Positions 13,301-23,800 are shown, counted from the stretch's first letter. The stretch: DNA of 64,000 nt from Dendrobium chrysotoxum (GCA_019925795.1 CM034314.1:95661264-95725263), one strand, 5' to 3'. Notes: generated from the sequence alone by a model not told the origin. Program-made: numbers and translations.

Positions 13301-16300
13301 ATAGAAAAAACCAATCTTAAAATAGACAGCCCGACTTCCATGTGCAATAAGTGATAACTTCGTACTCAAATTGATAAAATTTTAAATTATGCTATGCGAA
13401 TAAAGATGGGTAGAGAAATAAAAACTATCAAAGCCATCTGTTGTTTAAAACACCATAGATCCAAACCTTTGTTGGCCTCATCTCGTGTAATCGATGATGG
13501 AAACGAAACTTGCGGTCACCTGGCCTTGTCTCGCATAAACGAACACTCGTCTCGCGTCGCCTCGTCTCGCGTACGCCATCCTCTAACGTATTGCCTCGCC
13601 TCATCTGGCATACGCCCTTGTCTCGCCTGCTCGGCGTCGGCAGACTCTCCTCTCCTGCTCCTTCGACGAAATGAAGAAGAAGAAGAAAATGCACGCTCGC
13701 GGTCGTAGAAAGGAAGAAGTCATAACGCCTCGTCTCGCGGGTTCGGAAATGAGAAACGCTCACAGCCGCAAAGTAAATACGAGCGTCATTTTTTCGGAAT
13801 TTTTTCATTTTTTTTCAATGGGACACGCGTACCCGATATGTGTGTCCTTTTGAAATTAAATAATATTTTAATTGGATACCGCTTTGCCGTATCTGACAGT
13901 ATTGGTGCCGTATCTGACAGTATCCGATACAACATGCCTTCGTAAATAGGTGTATCGGTGCAACATAGACAATGATAAATTTAACTCTTTCCTTAATTTT
14001 CAAGAGCACTCTTGCTTGCCTTCAATGTGTTTTCCTCAACTACTTTGCCTAGTTCTTTCACTATCCAAAATAAACATCAAATATGTTAAACAGTGTCAAC
14101 GATGATGTTGAAAGTATCAAATGCCGTCAAAAGCAATGTTGAGAACATCGAACGGCATCAAAGACAATGTTGAAGTTGATCTAATTATTAAATCATATAT
14201 CTAATTACATTTTATATTCTATTTTATCATAAAAGGATAAAATGACTTTTAAATATTTTTTTTATTACATTCAATGGTTCTTTCTCTTTATCGAATGAAA
14301 TCGCACAGTTTGATCTATCTTTTTCTTCGCCATCGAACAAATATGCACAAACCAATTCAATCAAATTAAAGTAATAAGCCTTTTATTTTTTGACCAAACA
14401 TGAGCTTTACTTACTATATCTCTTCCACTATATCCTCTAGCTCTAGCAATTGTGTCAAATGATCTCCTTTTCTTTTTTATTGATTTCTGACTCTTGCAAC
14501 CAAATTGAAGCTGACTTACAGTCGAATGAATTATTCTTGGCCTTAGATTGAATATGTGAAGCCACTCCTTGGACACAAACTCCTCTTCTTCTCTATCCTC
14601 AATTGAACCCATCCATATTCATTCCTTTCCTCTCTGTCTCCAATTCATGTAAGTAGATCACGCGAACTTGTCTTCTTCTTCTTCTTCTTCTTCTTCTCTT
14701 ATTCTAGTGAACATGTTCGCCGAACTCTCTGTTTCATTGATCAAAATTGTTGGACAGATCAATGCTAGACTTTTCCATATTACTTAAAAATGCATGCATG
14801 ACTGGTTTCATATGATACCTCAGTTGGGGGGTCTTCTAACCTATTGTGCTTTAAAAAGTGCGCATATGCCTTCATCACTTATGCGAGTGAATACACAATA
14901 ATTTTTTGCTATATTGGAACAAAGTACGCAAGTATTTAAGCACTAATTTTCCTGTTGTGTTGGACCAACATGTGCAGGTTTTTAATTTTTAGTTTTCACA
15001 ATATAAATTATGCACAAGATTGTGCGAATTATAGAGGAATTAAGTTAATGTGTCATACTTTAAAAATATGGGAGCGTGTTATGGAGCGTAGGTTGCGGCG
15101 TGATACTAATGTTTCTCAAAATCAATTTGGATATATGCCGGGTAGGTCTACTATGGAAGCAATACATTTATTGAGAGGTTTGATGGAGAAATAGAGAGAA
15201 TAAGGAGGATCTACATATGATATTTATTGATTTAGAGAAAGCATATGATAAAGTTCCAAGAGAAGTGCTATGGAGAGTTCTTGAAAAGAAAGGAGTTAAT
15301 AATGCTAATATTCAAATCATTAAAGATATGTATGCAAGAGCTATTACTTGTGTTCAAACACAAGGTGGTTTGACCAAAACGGTGGCCTTTCGATGACCCG
15401 ATTAGGAAAGTAGAGGTATTAGATTTGACTTGTGTTAAGAAAGGTAGAGGTAGACCTAAAAAGACTTGGTTAGAAATGATATTTCTTTATTAGATTTAAA
15501 TGAGAATTTGACTTTTAACAAGACATAATGGAGAAAAAGGATTCATATAGTCAACCCCGCGTAGTGGAAAAAAGGCTTGACATTGTTGTTGTTGTTGTAC
15601 AATATAGATTATGCACACAGCGAAAATGACACGATGAGATGATGAAATTGTGATGAAAGAAATACATCCTTTTATTTCTCTTTTTTAAAATATTGTTTTT
15701 TTATATTTCGTTTTTTTCTTTCTTTTTGGAGTTTTTGTCCTATTTTCTTATATATATATAAATATTCATAGAGGAAGTTAGAGAGAGAGGGAGGAAAAGA
15801 GAATTAGCAAAAGAGTGTAGAGAGAGAATGAAAGGGAGAGAGAGGTGTTGGAGGTGGTGGTTTAGAGTCATTAGAGTTTGGATCATCCATGGCAAGTCGT
15901 TGGGTAGAGGACAACCAACGAGGTGTGGTGGTTAGAGAGGAGAGGCAATTGTCGGTGAGAGGAGGAGATGTAAGGGTGGAGGTTGTCGCACGCTAGTTGG
16001 AGGAGAGTGGTTGATAGGTGGTGTCGTCAATGGTGGCAAGGGAGATCTGGCAAAGGGAGCAGTGGTTGGGGTTGCCACGTTGATGAGGTCATGAGGAATA
16101 AGACATAGAGGTAGCGTCTGAGGCTAGGAATGATAAGTGGATGGGATCAATGATTACAAAATAAGGAGATCGGTCAGAGGTGTGAGTTGATGTAGAATTT
16201 AGAGGGAGTAGGCAAAACAAGGTTGTGAGTAGAGGATGATGGGATTATTGTTTTGTCTAAGACGAGAAAGACGATGGTTTTGGGATTTACTGGCAGAAGG

Positions 16301-19300
16301 ACTTGGTGGTTCTTGTGTGAATGAGAGTGAGGAAGAAATTGCGAGAGTTTGAGGGAGATGAAATGAGTGCCTTTTTAATCTCATTAAACTGGACAGGGCT
16401 TGGCAGACGTCATGATGGTATGTGTTACAACGTGTGGAAATTTCGGATATAAGGATTTGGGGTTTGAATTTTTTTTTATTTTGATTAAAGAAATGAAATT
16501 AATAACTTGTGCTAGCCCCACCACAAATTTCTCATTTCGTGTGTGCCTCAAAGAGATAGGAGAAAGATTAGTTTAAGTAAAGCGTGTTGAGGATGAAGAT
16601 CAACTTTTATTAGAAGAGGATATTCAACAAAGGTTGATGAGATATTTTGATAAGCTTTTCAATAAAAATTATGAGAATACGGTTGATTTTAGTGATTTTA
16701 GCACCCTAAATGAAAATAAAGATTTTTATTTTTATTGACGTATCAGTGAAACCGAAGTTAGAGAAGCTTTGAAGAAAAAGATGCGCAAAAAAGCTGTTGG
16801 ACCTGATGATATTCCAATAGAGGTGTGAAATGCTTAGGAGATGAAATAATTTCTTAGCTTATGAAAAATTTTAATATTATTTTGAGGACTAAGAAGATGC
16901 AAGATGAGTGGAAAGAGTGTGTTGATTCCTATTTTGAAGAATACATGTGATGCACAAGAGTGTACGAATTATAGATGAGTTAAGTTAATTTGTCATATTT
17001 TAAAGCTATGGGAGAGAGTTGGCGAGCATAGGTTATGATGCGATACTAATGTTTCTGTAACACCCCACAATACCTCTTATGACTTGAGTGTTGCATGATT
17101 AGTAGGTATTTTAGTTGGAGTTTGAAATCTCTTATATTTTGAATAGGATGAACTAGTTGAAATATACAATGTATTATTTGAATTCTTTAAAAATATTTAA
17201 ATTATGTGCTAACTAGATGTTCAACATACTAGGCTAAAGCATCCAAATGGCCCAAAAGTATAAAATATGACTGCACACCTTTTTAGGATCATTTTTGCTT
17301 GATCTACTTAGTATTTTGAGCTTGAGATTGGACAAACAACCATAGGATGACTCGTCAGTATTGCCATGCCAGAGTTTCATTGAATTTCAATTTTACCATT
17401 CATTGAATAAATCTATCATTTTTTAAAAGAATTTTATTGGTTGGATTTTCATAGAGTAATTACAAACCCCTTTTGTTTACATGAAGTTTTATTTTCATTT
17501 ATTTGTTTGGAGAAATTGCTTGCAATTAGGTTCGAACTGCACTGCTATCTTACAAATAGGACCATTTCTTATCTTTAAATGAGGTAGAAGGAAATAATGG
17601 AAGGGATTCCTTAGTTATTGATAATGTGCATATTGAAAGAGAAGATTGTTAGCAGACTATATTCTCTCGGACCCTCAATTTTGATAATAGTGCGAGCCAT
17701 AGTTTGGGCTAAGTTTAGATGACCTACAATCTCAAGATGACGTACACATTGACATTCTTAGGAGCGATTGTGGGCCAAAAAGTGGCCATACGTGCCAAAA
17801 AGTCTCACTAAAAAAATCTAGCATATCTAATAAATTTGTGTTGGAAACAAACATTCGAAAGTAAATTCATCGACATATGGAACTCCACTAACCAACATGC
17901 GGAGCTATGCATAACTACTCTTTGGGGGCCAAGCCAACTCGGGGTCTATTCAATTTTTTGCATTTTTATTGAAATGGGGCTCAATTATAGTACAATCCCG
18001 CTGCTAGAAATATCATAGTTTCCCCAACTCATTGTGAATAACCTACTCTTTATGTCTTTATATAGATTGCTCGAGGCTCCATGCATATAATGTCAAGTGC
18101 TCAATAACTCTAATTTAGCCTTCGTTCTTCACATCAAGCGCAACTTCATGTCTATTAAGTGTAAATTCGAAATGATGAAAACCACCACTTGATTCCACTT
18201 TTACTATTTATAAATATATATGCATACATGTACATATATACATACATATACATATCCATATAATGTGGAGATTGCTCTCAAATGACAAAGAATCCCTCCA
18301 TTTTTTTTCTTGTTTTAAAATGTGAAAGCATGGGTTGTTTAGCAAAATATCAGTACTTTAATCTTTCATTTGTACAAAAGAACTATTATGGCTTTCTCCT
18401 AGACAATTTTCATTATGAAACTTAGTGAGGGAGTTAAGAATTGCTTACCTAGAAAAAAGAAATCAAACCACGAATGCAATTTTATCTTCTCCTGAATCGC
18501 TAGATGAAATTATGCATGAAATGCTTTCTGGGAGAAGGAATATACGACCTCCCCTCTCAACAACAAAAAAAGCTCAATTCAATTGTATTTTTGCTGTCGG
18601 TTGAGAGAATATTATCAGTTCTAATCTCATATTGGTTGTTGGTCGCTCAACAATTACCTCAACTATAAAGACCCTGCTTAGTCAGGAACCTAGATAGTTG
18701 ATTTCCTCTCGAGACTATAACATCAAAGAAGTTCCCATACTTAGAAGATCTAGATTCCAAGGAAAAAAATCAACTTCGTCGGCTTCGTCAGCCAACGAAG
18801 ATTGATGAATTCATATTTGACCTTTGGTTGGACTAGACCATGGAGGACCCATAATGTGGATCTTGTTCATAAGAGAGGGACTGAGGGAGATGCGCTTTAT
18901 TTCTTTATGATTATTCCTGGTCTAGGTAACCTCTCCTTTGGTTTGTTTAAATGATTTAGTTCATTAGTTCTACAGCTGAATTTTGATTTGTTTTAGTGAC
19001 TACAATTTAAGAGAGTTATGGTTATGTGGCTTAGTCGTCATTGTTGTAGCATCTTTAATTTGCACTCAATTTTGTGGCATCTACAATACTATTAATTTGA
19101 GATTTTTCCCTATTCCGGAGCTATAGCAAATCACAACAATGTTAAGCTTATTCAGGGTAATAACAAAATGTTGCTCCTATAGCATGTTCTAACCTAGGCA
19201 ATGTACTATCATATTTGTTTTTTGTGAACACATAGCTTTGGCAGTGTGTTTACTTATTTTTTTAGCTTGAACTAGAAATTTTTGTATTAGAAAGCTGCTT

Positions 19301-20710
19301 TAAAAAATAATAAAAAAGCCGTCCCAAATAAAGTCTAAGATTAGAGAAATTATTACGTGCGGAGTCCGGACGGCGAGAACCGTCCGGATTTGTTGTTTAT
19401 TTACTAAGTATTTGCTGCATATTTACTGAGCGTATTTACAAAGACTCAGTAAATACTCAGCAAATACTCAGTTGTGAGTATTATTGAGTATTTTGTAATT
19501 ATTTGCTGAGATTTTGTGAGTATTCGCTGAGTATTTTGTGAGTATTTGCTGATTTACTACATATTTATTGAGTAATTGCTGAGTATTTACAAATACTCAG
19601 CAAATACTCAGTAAATACGTAATAATCCGGACGGTTCTTCCCGTCTGGACTCCGCACAGAATAATTTCTCCTAAAATTATGGCTCTGTTATCATATTAGA
19701 AATCATAATAAGCTACATATTTACTTAATCCTTATGCTAGTACAACATTTGTATATAGAAGCAAAATATAGTAATAATGAAAGTGCAATAACTAGACTAT
19801 CCTCTATAATTATTATATATCACAAGAATAAATATTATTGATTCTTAATACATATTAAAATATATGATAATATGAATATGATAATAAAATAATTCTCATA
19901 ACAATAATATCATGGAGTGGAGGTTTCTTTGTGAATAGTGCATTTTACATGGTGCCATTTTTCAGGCTTGTAATTTTAATAATTTATAAGAAGGATCCCA
20001 CTTGAAGGATAAGGAGTCATATGCTAGGAAAATCATGATGTGCAAGCCTATTTTAAATGATATTCCAATATACTTATTTACAAACATCAGCTAAGTGCAA
20101 TACACTTGGTCTATTATCATTTTGAACTCTATTTTCTCATCTTTGGCTTTATAACTAGAATAATGCACTATACTTCACAAATTTAGGTTTCATTTGGGAT
20201 AGCTTTCTTACTGTTTTTTAAAGTAACTTTCTAGTATATCAAGAAATTTTTTGTATTAAAAAGTTGCTTTAGAAAGCAATAAAAAAGCTGTCCCAAACAA
20301 AACCTTAGTCCACAAAAGAGGCACAATCCGCTTCTGGTATGTCAGCTTTTGTTAACTTCTTTCAAATTTGAGAATATTAGATGCCTTAAGTTTGAATAAA
20401 AGACCTTATATTTCTGTGTTTTTTAATGAAATTAATTGCTAAAATGAATGTTCATCCAAACCATCTTGCAGGTCGCTTCTGCGACTGCCTCCTGCCTGAA
20501 GCCTTCAGGGTTTCTGCCAGCCGAAATGATCCTGATTCTGCAGATGGTGAGAAAAGAAGGCTCAGAAGCTCTTTCAGCTGTCCACCTTCTATTTCTGCGC
20601 GTCAGAAAGTGCTCTCTTCTTCCTTCCTATTCTTGCCTTCACCATTGAAAAGCTGCCTCCCTCCATTGGAGCTGAGAAAGTCTGGCCCAATACCCCTTAA
20701 GGAGAGATGA
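7168..20710 (+). CDS. DeSI-like protein, PPPDE-family putative deSUMOylating/thiol peptidase (3 coding exons)
   Basis: Coding exons are 7168-7378, 9726-10013 and 20472-20710, giving 738 nt and 245 aa. All junctions are GT/AG and keep phase (both split a Gly or Val codon after base 1). The PPPDE domain spans roughly residues 42-165. It runs PIYLNVYDLTPLNGY, then FGVFHSGVEVHGVEYAFGAH with the presumed catalytic His66, then YHLLVKNCNHFTKDLC with the presumed catalytic Cys140, then WVNRLAKIG. The last exon supplies RFCDCLLPEAFRVS and a basic/serine-rich tail ending LKER, as expected for the plant DeSI-like proteins. Family members are His/Cys isopeptidases acting on SUMO or ubiquitin in animals; the activity of the plant members is less settled. 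The start ATG sits 4 bases after an AG acceptor, and the N-terminus MKSGLKKS fits the plant subgroup. The introns are 2.35 kb and 10.46 kb and are packed with repeats. Frame integrity argues for a live gene. Confidence 0.92.
8030..8830. repeat. Degenerate minisatellite-like region in DeSI intron 2
   Basis: Variants of GCAAGTGAGGTTG, TGGTGCAAGTCT and AAAGGAGATGGTTG recur many times, with an irregular spacing of roughly 50-65 bases. The repeat bias keeps long antisense frames open (for example 8023-8616 on the minus strand, rich in His, Ser and Leu). They look like a composition artefact rather than a protein. Confidence 0.65.
9243..9455 (+). mobile_element. RTE-type LINE, 5'-truncated 3' end
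   Basis: Translated fragments read RVDVL-DLAYVKE-GR-RLKKAWLENIRND, which is the C-terminal tail of plant RTE-clade LINE ORFs. The untranslated end ATGTAGCCAACTCCATGTAG is followed by a short TTG tail. Stops and frame breaks make it non-functional. It sits in intron 2 of the DeSI-like gene. Confidence 0.8.
9726..10013 (+). CDS. DeSI-like gene, second coding exon (residues 71-167)
   Basis: The acceptor is TTGCAG ending at 9725 and the donor is G|GTAATA at 10014. The exon encodes HGVEYAFGAHD, FEVEPRQCPGF, the presumed catalytic Cys140 in KNCNHF, and PKWVNRLAKIG. Position 144 is Thr where many plant homologues have Cys (NHFC). Confidence 0.93.
11051..11601. mobile_element. TIR element with GC-rich cargo
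   Basis: The left end GGAGTTATTTGGTTGAGTGT and the right end (reverse complement GGGGTTGTTTGGTTGGAAGT) are imperfect inverted termini. Inverted TGAGTGTAAA blocks lie just inside. No exact target duplication was found. The centre (about 11150-11460) is a GC-rich, GGT/GGC-rich island unlike the AT-rich surroundings; long frames on both strands there are products of that composition. The termini suggest a PIF- or hAT-derived non-autonomous element. Confidence 0.6.
12975..13968. mobile_element. hAT-like non-autonomous element (about 994 bp)
   Basis: The termini CTATGTTGCACCGATA are exact inverse copies (12975-12990 and 13953-13968). They are flanked by ACAATAAT and ACAATGAT, an 8-bp duplication with one mismatch, which is the hAT size. 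Inside each end is a second palindromic theme around GGATACGG / CCGTATC. The interior near 13480-13740 has CTCGTCTCGCG-type iterations. No transposase domain is visible. Confidence 0.75.
14671..14697. repeat. (CTT)n microsatellite
   Basis: About eight CTT units run uninterrupted within intron 3 of the DeSI-like gene. Confidence 0.9.
15017..15598 (+). mobile_element. RTE-type LINE, truncated and internally deleted
   Basis: The 5' part encodes NYRGIKLMCHTLKIWERV and QNQFGYMPGRSTMEAIHLLR, then FIDLEKAYDKVPREVLW, the early palm region of an RTE reverse transcriptase. Near 15385 the sequence jumps directly to the C-terminal tail (EVLDLTCVKKGRGRPKKTW) and the TTG-repeat 3' end, so the catalytic YxDD region is missing. 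It is bounded by a 19-bp duplication with one mismatch (ACAATATAAATTATGCACA at 14998-15016; copy at 15599-15617). This shows that the truncated copy inserted by target-primed reverse transcription; the deletion may predate or follow insertion. Confidence 0.85.
16560..17057 (+). mobile_element. RTE-type LINE fragment, region just upstream of and into RT
   Basis: Fragments in three frames read QQRLMRYFDKLFNKNYEN, ISETEVREALKKKMRKKAVGPDDIPIEV, and CTNYR-VKLICHILKLWERV. This is the linker and start of an RTE-clade reverse transcriptase, with several stops. It overlaps in content with the first ~60 bases of the neighbouring LINE copy at 15017-15598, so it is a separate insertion. The right side breaks abruptly after AATGTTTCT at 17057. 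Confidence 0.8.
19266..19338. mobile_element. Tourist-like MITE family 1, right-half fragment
   Basis: GCTGCTTTAAAAAATAATAA followed by GCCGTCCCAAATAAAGTCTAAG matches the right half of the short palindromic family seen complete at 20186-20304. The left half is missing or replaced. Confidence 0.65.
19344..19671. mobile_element. Palindromic MITE, GTGCGGA family, copy 1
   Basis: The left arm begins GAGAAATTATTACGTGCGGA and the right arm is its near-perfect inverse ending TTTCTCC, with about 44 bases per arm. Each arm contains a smaller hairpin of CCGGACGG around GAGAA or a close variant. The interior is built from TGAGTATTTGCTGAGT units and their inverses, so nearly the whole element can fold. 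The outermost ends match copy 2 at 22259-22415. Confidence 0.75.
20186..20304. mobile_element. Tourist-like MITE family 1, complete copy (119 bp)
   Basis: The element runs from GGTTTCATTTGGGATAGCTT to the inverse GCTGTCCCAAACAAAACC and is palindromic across its length (TTTAAAGTAACTTTCTAGTA facing AAAAAGTTGCTTTAGAAAGC). TTA flanks both sides (20183-20185 and 20305-20307), as expected for PIF/Harbinger-type MITEs. It lies 167 bases before the terminal exon of the DeSI-like gene. Confidence 0.8.
20472..20710 (+). CDS. DeSI-like gene, terminal coding exon (residues 167-245)
   Basis: The acceptor is CTTGCAG ending at 20471. The first codon completes the Gly left open 10.46 kb upstream, giving KIG-RFCDCLLPEAF, which matches the family junction. 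The rest is a low-conservation tail with EKRRLRSSFSC and PLKSCLPP motifs and a TGA stop. Without joining it to 9726-10013, this exon looks like an orphan frame. Confidence 0.88.
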
Positions 20711-22258
20711 AATTGATTAAATTCCTTCCTCCTAATTAATCATCTGATCTATTGCCATTTTTGTTCATCTGATGGTATTTAATGCTAAGCAAACTCATTT
20801 TCTTCGGACGATCGGCAAAGATTTAGGTTTAGATTTTCGAATCTAAATTTGATTTTGATGTATAGTTTAAAATCGTTGGATTTATTTTGAGATGAGTATA
20901 TCAATTTTTATATTGCACTCATTTCAAAGCATATTAGTTTAAAATAACTGGCTTTTGTCCAACCTTCTAGATTCTTCCAATGGCTTTGTATATTAGTTTA
21001 CATGCACACACTAGCTCAAGTGTTCAATGCTTCTCCACACCCACACAGGTTTTGTTGAGGTCTATGTGTTGTTATTTTGATGGAATAGAGTATTATTATA
21101 TTTCTGAAATTTTATGTTAGTATATGTAATATTTAAATCTCTAAATTATATAAAAGTTGTTTCTAATATTAATTTTTTATATTTTTGTATGATTTAAATA
21201 CTAATATATTATTAAAATAAACAATAGGGTATAATATATACTAATTTAATAATTTATATACATATATATATCCTCTATTTATTATTATCATCCCTATAGG
21301 AGTTCTGAATGTATATAATATAAATATCATAAATATATAATTTTGTAGGAATAAGGTGTAAGAGAAATATATAAAATATGTGCCTCAATTTCATAAGGTT
21401 AAAAATAATTTTAATTTTAAATGTAATGATTATGCATGAGAGAGCGAAATATAATTAATAAAAAAAAAGCTTCATAGATGATGCAAGCCTTCTCGGCGGA
21501 TATAAAAACGGAAGTTAAGGGGGGTTCAATTTAGTTATTGGAAAATTATGAGTTTTAGGTTTGGTTTGGAATAATTTTTTTAAAGCTATTGTATAAAGCA
21601 TTATACTAGTATACAATTTTTTTTTAAGACAGGAAAAAAATAATGACTAAATAAAAATTATATGAAAATAGCTTTTTTAATTTATTGAGATTAAAATATT
21701 AATTATATTAAAGTTCAAATATTGTAGTTTAAAATAAGCTTAAGCTAATTCAATCATAATTAATAAGTCAATTCATCATAAATTTAATATGAAAAAAAGT
21801 TCAATTCAACTACAATTAATAAATAAATATTAAGATAGAAATAATAAAATTAAAAGAATTTACATAAATACCACTAAATTTTCATATATTTATATATCTA
21901 ACATTTAACTTTTTAAATTTATTTTATAACTTTAATATTTAAATTATAATAACACAAATAAATGAAAATGTATTTTTTCACCTATTGAGTAAAATCTAAC
22001 TTCACTTGATTAGATTGAAACAAGAATGCCAATAAAACTATTGTATAATATTTTTGGGACTTATGAGTAAATTAAATGTAATCTCATACACATATCTAAT
22101 AAGTAAATTTCAAACTAAAGATCTTTTATTTTATTTGATAGCTTAAGCTCCAAATCAAAGATCACCGTGTCGTTGAACAATTCTATAATTAAATAAATAT
22201 ATGATAATATATTGCAGATGGCCCGCTGTACGGACAACCTTGACAACCCTCCTATCCT
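20711..22258. other. AT-rich intergenic spacer between the DeSI-like and HD-Zip genes
   Basis: This presumably contains the 3' UTR of the DeSI-like gene at its left edge. No other gene, RNA or bounded element was recognised. The interval 21100-22100 is extremely AT-rich. Confidence 0.5.
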
Positions 22259-22415
22259 GGAGAAATTATTCTGTGCGGACACCGGAAGGTCCATAGACCA
22301 ACCAGAACGTGCCACGTCACCCAGTACACAGTACCGGTTCACAACCAAAAAGTGATATGGTCTGTTCTGGTAGACCTTTGGAGGCCGTTCGGTGTCCGCA
22401 CAGAATAATTTTTTC
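22259..22415. mobile_element. Palindromic MITE, GTGCGGA family, copy 2
   Basis: A perfect 21-bp inverted terminal repeat occupies 22264-22284 and 22390-22410 (core ATTCTGTGCGGACACC), followed inward by less perfect AAGGTC / GACCTT arms. The ends match those of the longer copy 1 at 19344-19671 while the interior is different. This is the usual pattern for MITEs mobilised by one transposase. No clear target duplication was found. Confidence 0.75.
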
Positions 22416-22488
22416 TTGCCCTGATCAAGGCATACATACGAGTGCAACTCATTGTGAAAAGAGAGAGAAAAAATTAAAACATAAATTC

Positions 22489-22614
22489 TTTTTTTTTTTT
22501 GACATTTAGGCCAATTAAGGCAGACTCACACACACAATGCATACACATGACTCGAACCCAAAATCTCTTAGTTGGTAGCCTAGATTCTCAACCAACATAT
22601 CAAGGTGAGCTGTG
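22489..22614 (-). mobile_element. tRNA-derived SINE with perfect 15-bp target duplication
   Basis: Read on the minus strand, the head has an A-box-like segment (TGATATGTTGGTTGAGAATC) and a B box (GGGTTCGAGTC). It then has a TGTGTGTG-rich linker, TTAATTGGCCTAAATGTC and an A tail (T run at 22489-22500 on the plus strand). TTAAAACATAAATTC flanks both sides exactly (22474-22488 and 22615-22629). The perfect duplication implies a fairly recent insertion. The same family occurs at about 44177-44305 on the plus strand. Confidence 0.88.
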
Positions 22615-22873
22615 TTAAAACATAAATTCCATTGGTCACGATATTAAACTAGCTATTAGTAGTAACTATGCTCTAAACCACAGCATAAATTCCAATAAAT
22701 ACAAGGTTAATATAGTACTAATAATAATAATTCCACGCCGTTAACCACCCTTGCTGTCACTTGTTAGCAGGAGAACTACTGAACTAGTACGTTTTCCGGC
22801 GAGTAACTAATCTATACTTCTAAACCAACTTATTCACATAAATCACACACTAATCACGTCATAATCATCCGAG

Positions 22874-23705
22874 TTACTGATTAGTCATTCCATCCCATAG
22901 AGATGGCTCATTAGTCATCTCCATCTTGTAAGAGTAGTTGTCTGCGTACGGGGACATATGCATTATTCCATTTTCCTCATCCATCCCAAACTCTCCTAAG
23001 TATGTTGTCATCGTCAACGGAGAGATCGGACTTCCTACGCCGGTCAATTCGCTGGCGGCAGAGGAAGAGGAAAGTCTCCTGATCTCTTCCTCCGATTGTA
23101 CCAACTTGTCTTTAAGATTTAATATCTGCCATAATTTGAGTTGCCATTTTGTAAGCGATAATGGATTTAAAGGGGGCTAGGGTTAGGGTTTGGATCGGGG
23201 TAAACTGACCTCGTTCTCGAGGCGACATTTCTCCATCAGGACGGCGTCGTGAGAGGATTTGAGATGGATGTACTCCTCCTCGAGTTGCTTGCTCTTCCAG
23301 CGAGCTCGACGGTTCTGGAACCAGACGGCGACCTGCTTCGGCTCGAGGCCTATCTCAGAGGCGAGATTGATTTTCCGGCAGGATTCAAGCTTGCGTTCCA
23401 TCCCAAAGTTCATCTCCAGGAATCTGACCTGCTCGTCGCTCAGCCTCCGCTTCTTTCCCTCACCGCAAACCTCCGCCTCTCCATCGACCACGTCTTTTGC
23501 CTTCTTCCTCGGCTGCCGCACCTTTGACTCCTCTGGATCCCAAATCCAAATCAGGCAGTCAAATCTACAAACATTTGGAAGGACGTAGAAGAGAGAGAGA
23601 AAATCGACAGAGTTTAGGGAACTACAAACCTTGTTGCATTGCGGGATAGAAGCCGGATGATATGATAGATGAGAACAGAGAGTTATCTTCTTCCATTGAC
23701 TCCAT
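22874..23705 (-). CDS. Class I HD-Zip transcription factor (ATHB21/40/53-like), 3 exons
   Basis: Exons on the minus strand are 23705-23630, 23532-23210 and 23125-22874, giving 651 nt and 216 aa. The introns are 97 and 84 bp with GT/AG borders. The N-terminus MESMEEDNSLFSSIIS is acidic and is followed by a basic RQPRKKAK patch. The homeodomain spans about residues 52-108, with KKRRLSDEQVRFLE and the recognition helix VAVWFQNRRARWK. The leucine zipper follows directly with heptad positions L109, L116, V123, L130, L137, S144 and L151. No START or CPSCE motif is present, which places it in class I. The KLES, EKCRLENE and short length point to the ATHB21/40/53 group, whose members act in ABA-linked growth and bud-dormancy control. 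It would bind pseudopalindromic CAATNATTG sites as a dimer in the nucleus. The subgroup assignment is by motif memory, not by a tree. Confidence 0.93.
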
Positions 23706-23800
23706 TACATCTGCCAAGAATCCGTTCCTCTCCTCGCCTTCCCGTTCTCCGTTCTTCTCTGTTTTGGTAAGACAGCAGAGGAAAAGGAAGTCTCGCGCAA

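Larger units (their letters stand above)
10014..20471 (+). other. 10.46-kb intron 3 of the DeSI-like gene
   Basis: The intron is bounded by GTAATA at 10014 and TTGCAG ending at 20471. It contains an inverted-repeat element (11051-11601), a hAT-like element (12975-13968), two RTE LINE pieces (15017-15598 and 16560-17057), a MITE fragment (19266-19338), a GTGCGGA-type MITE (19344-19671) and a Tourist-like MITE (20186-20304). The stretches 11610-12970, 13970-14990, 15620-16560 and 17060-19260 show no recognisable gene. The interval 15780-16380 is purine-rich on the plus strand. Confidence 0.85.

Noticed and set aside
13394..13853. Overlapping frames of 104-126 codons
   Set aside because: They fall inside the hAT-like element and have no transposase or other known motif.
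16199..16384. 61-codon minus-strand frame, Ser/Pro-rich
   Set aside because: Purine/pyrimidine-biased stretch inside DeSI intron 3, no homology recognised.
22115..22509. Frames on both strands (110 and 66 codons)
   Set aside because: They cross the palindromic MITE at 22259-22415 and mirror each other because of its inverted arms.
23249..23588. Plus-strand frames opposite the HD-Zip gene
   Set aside because: Antisense shadows of the homeodomain exon.
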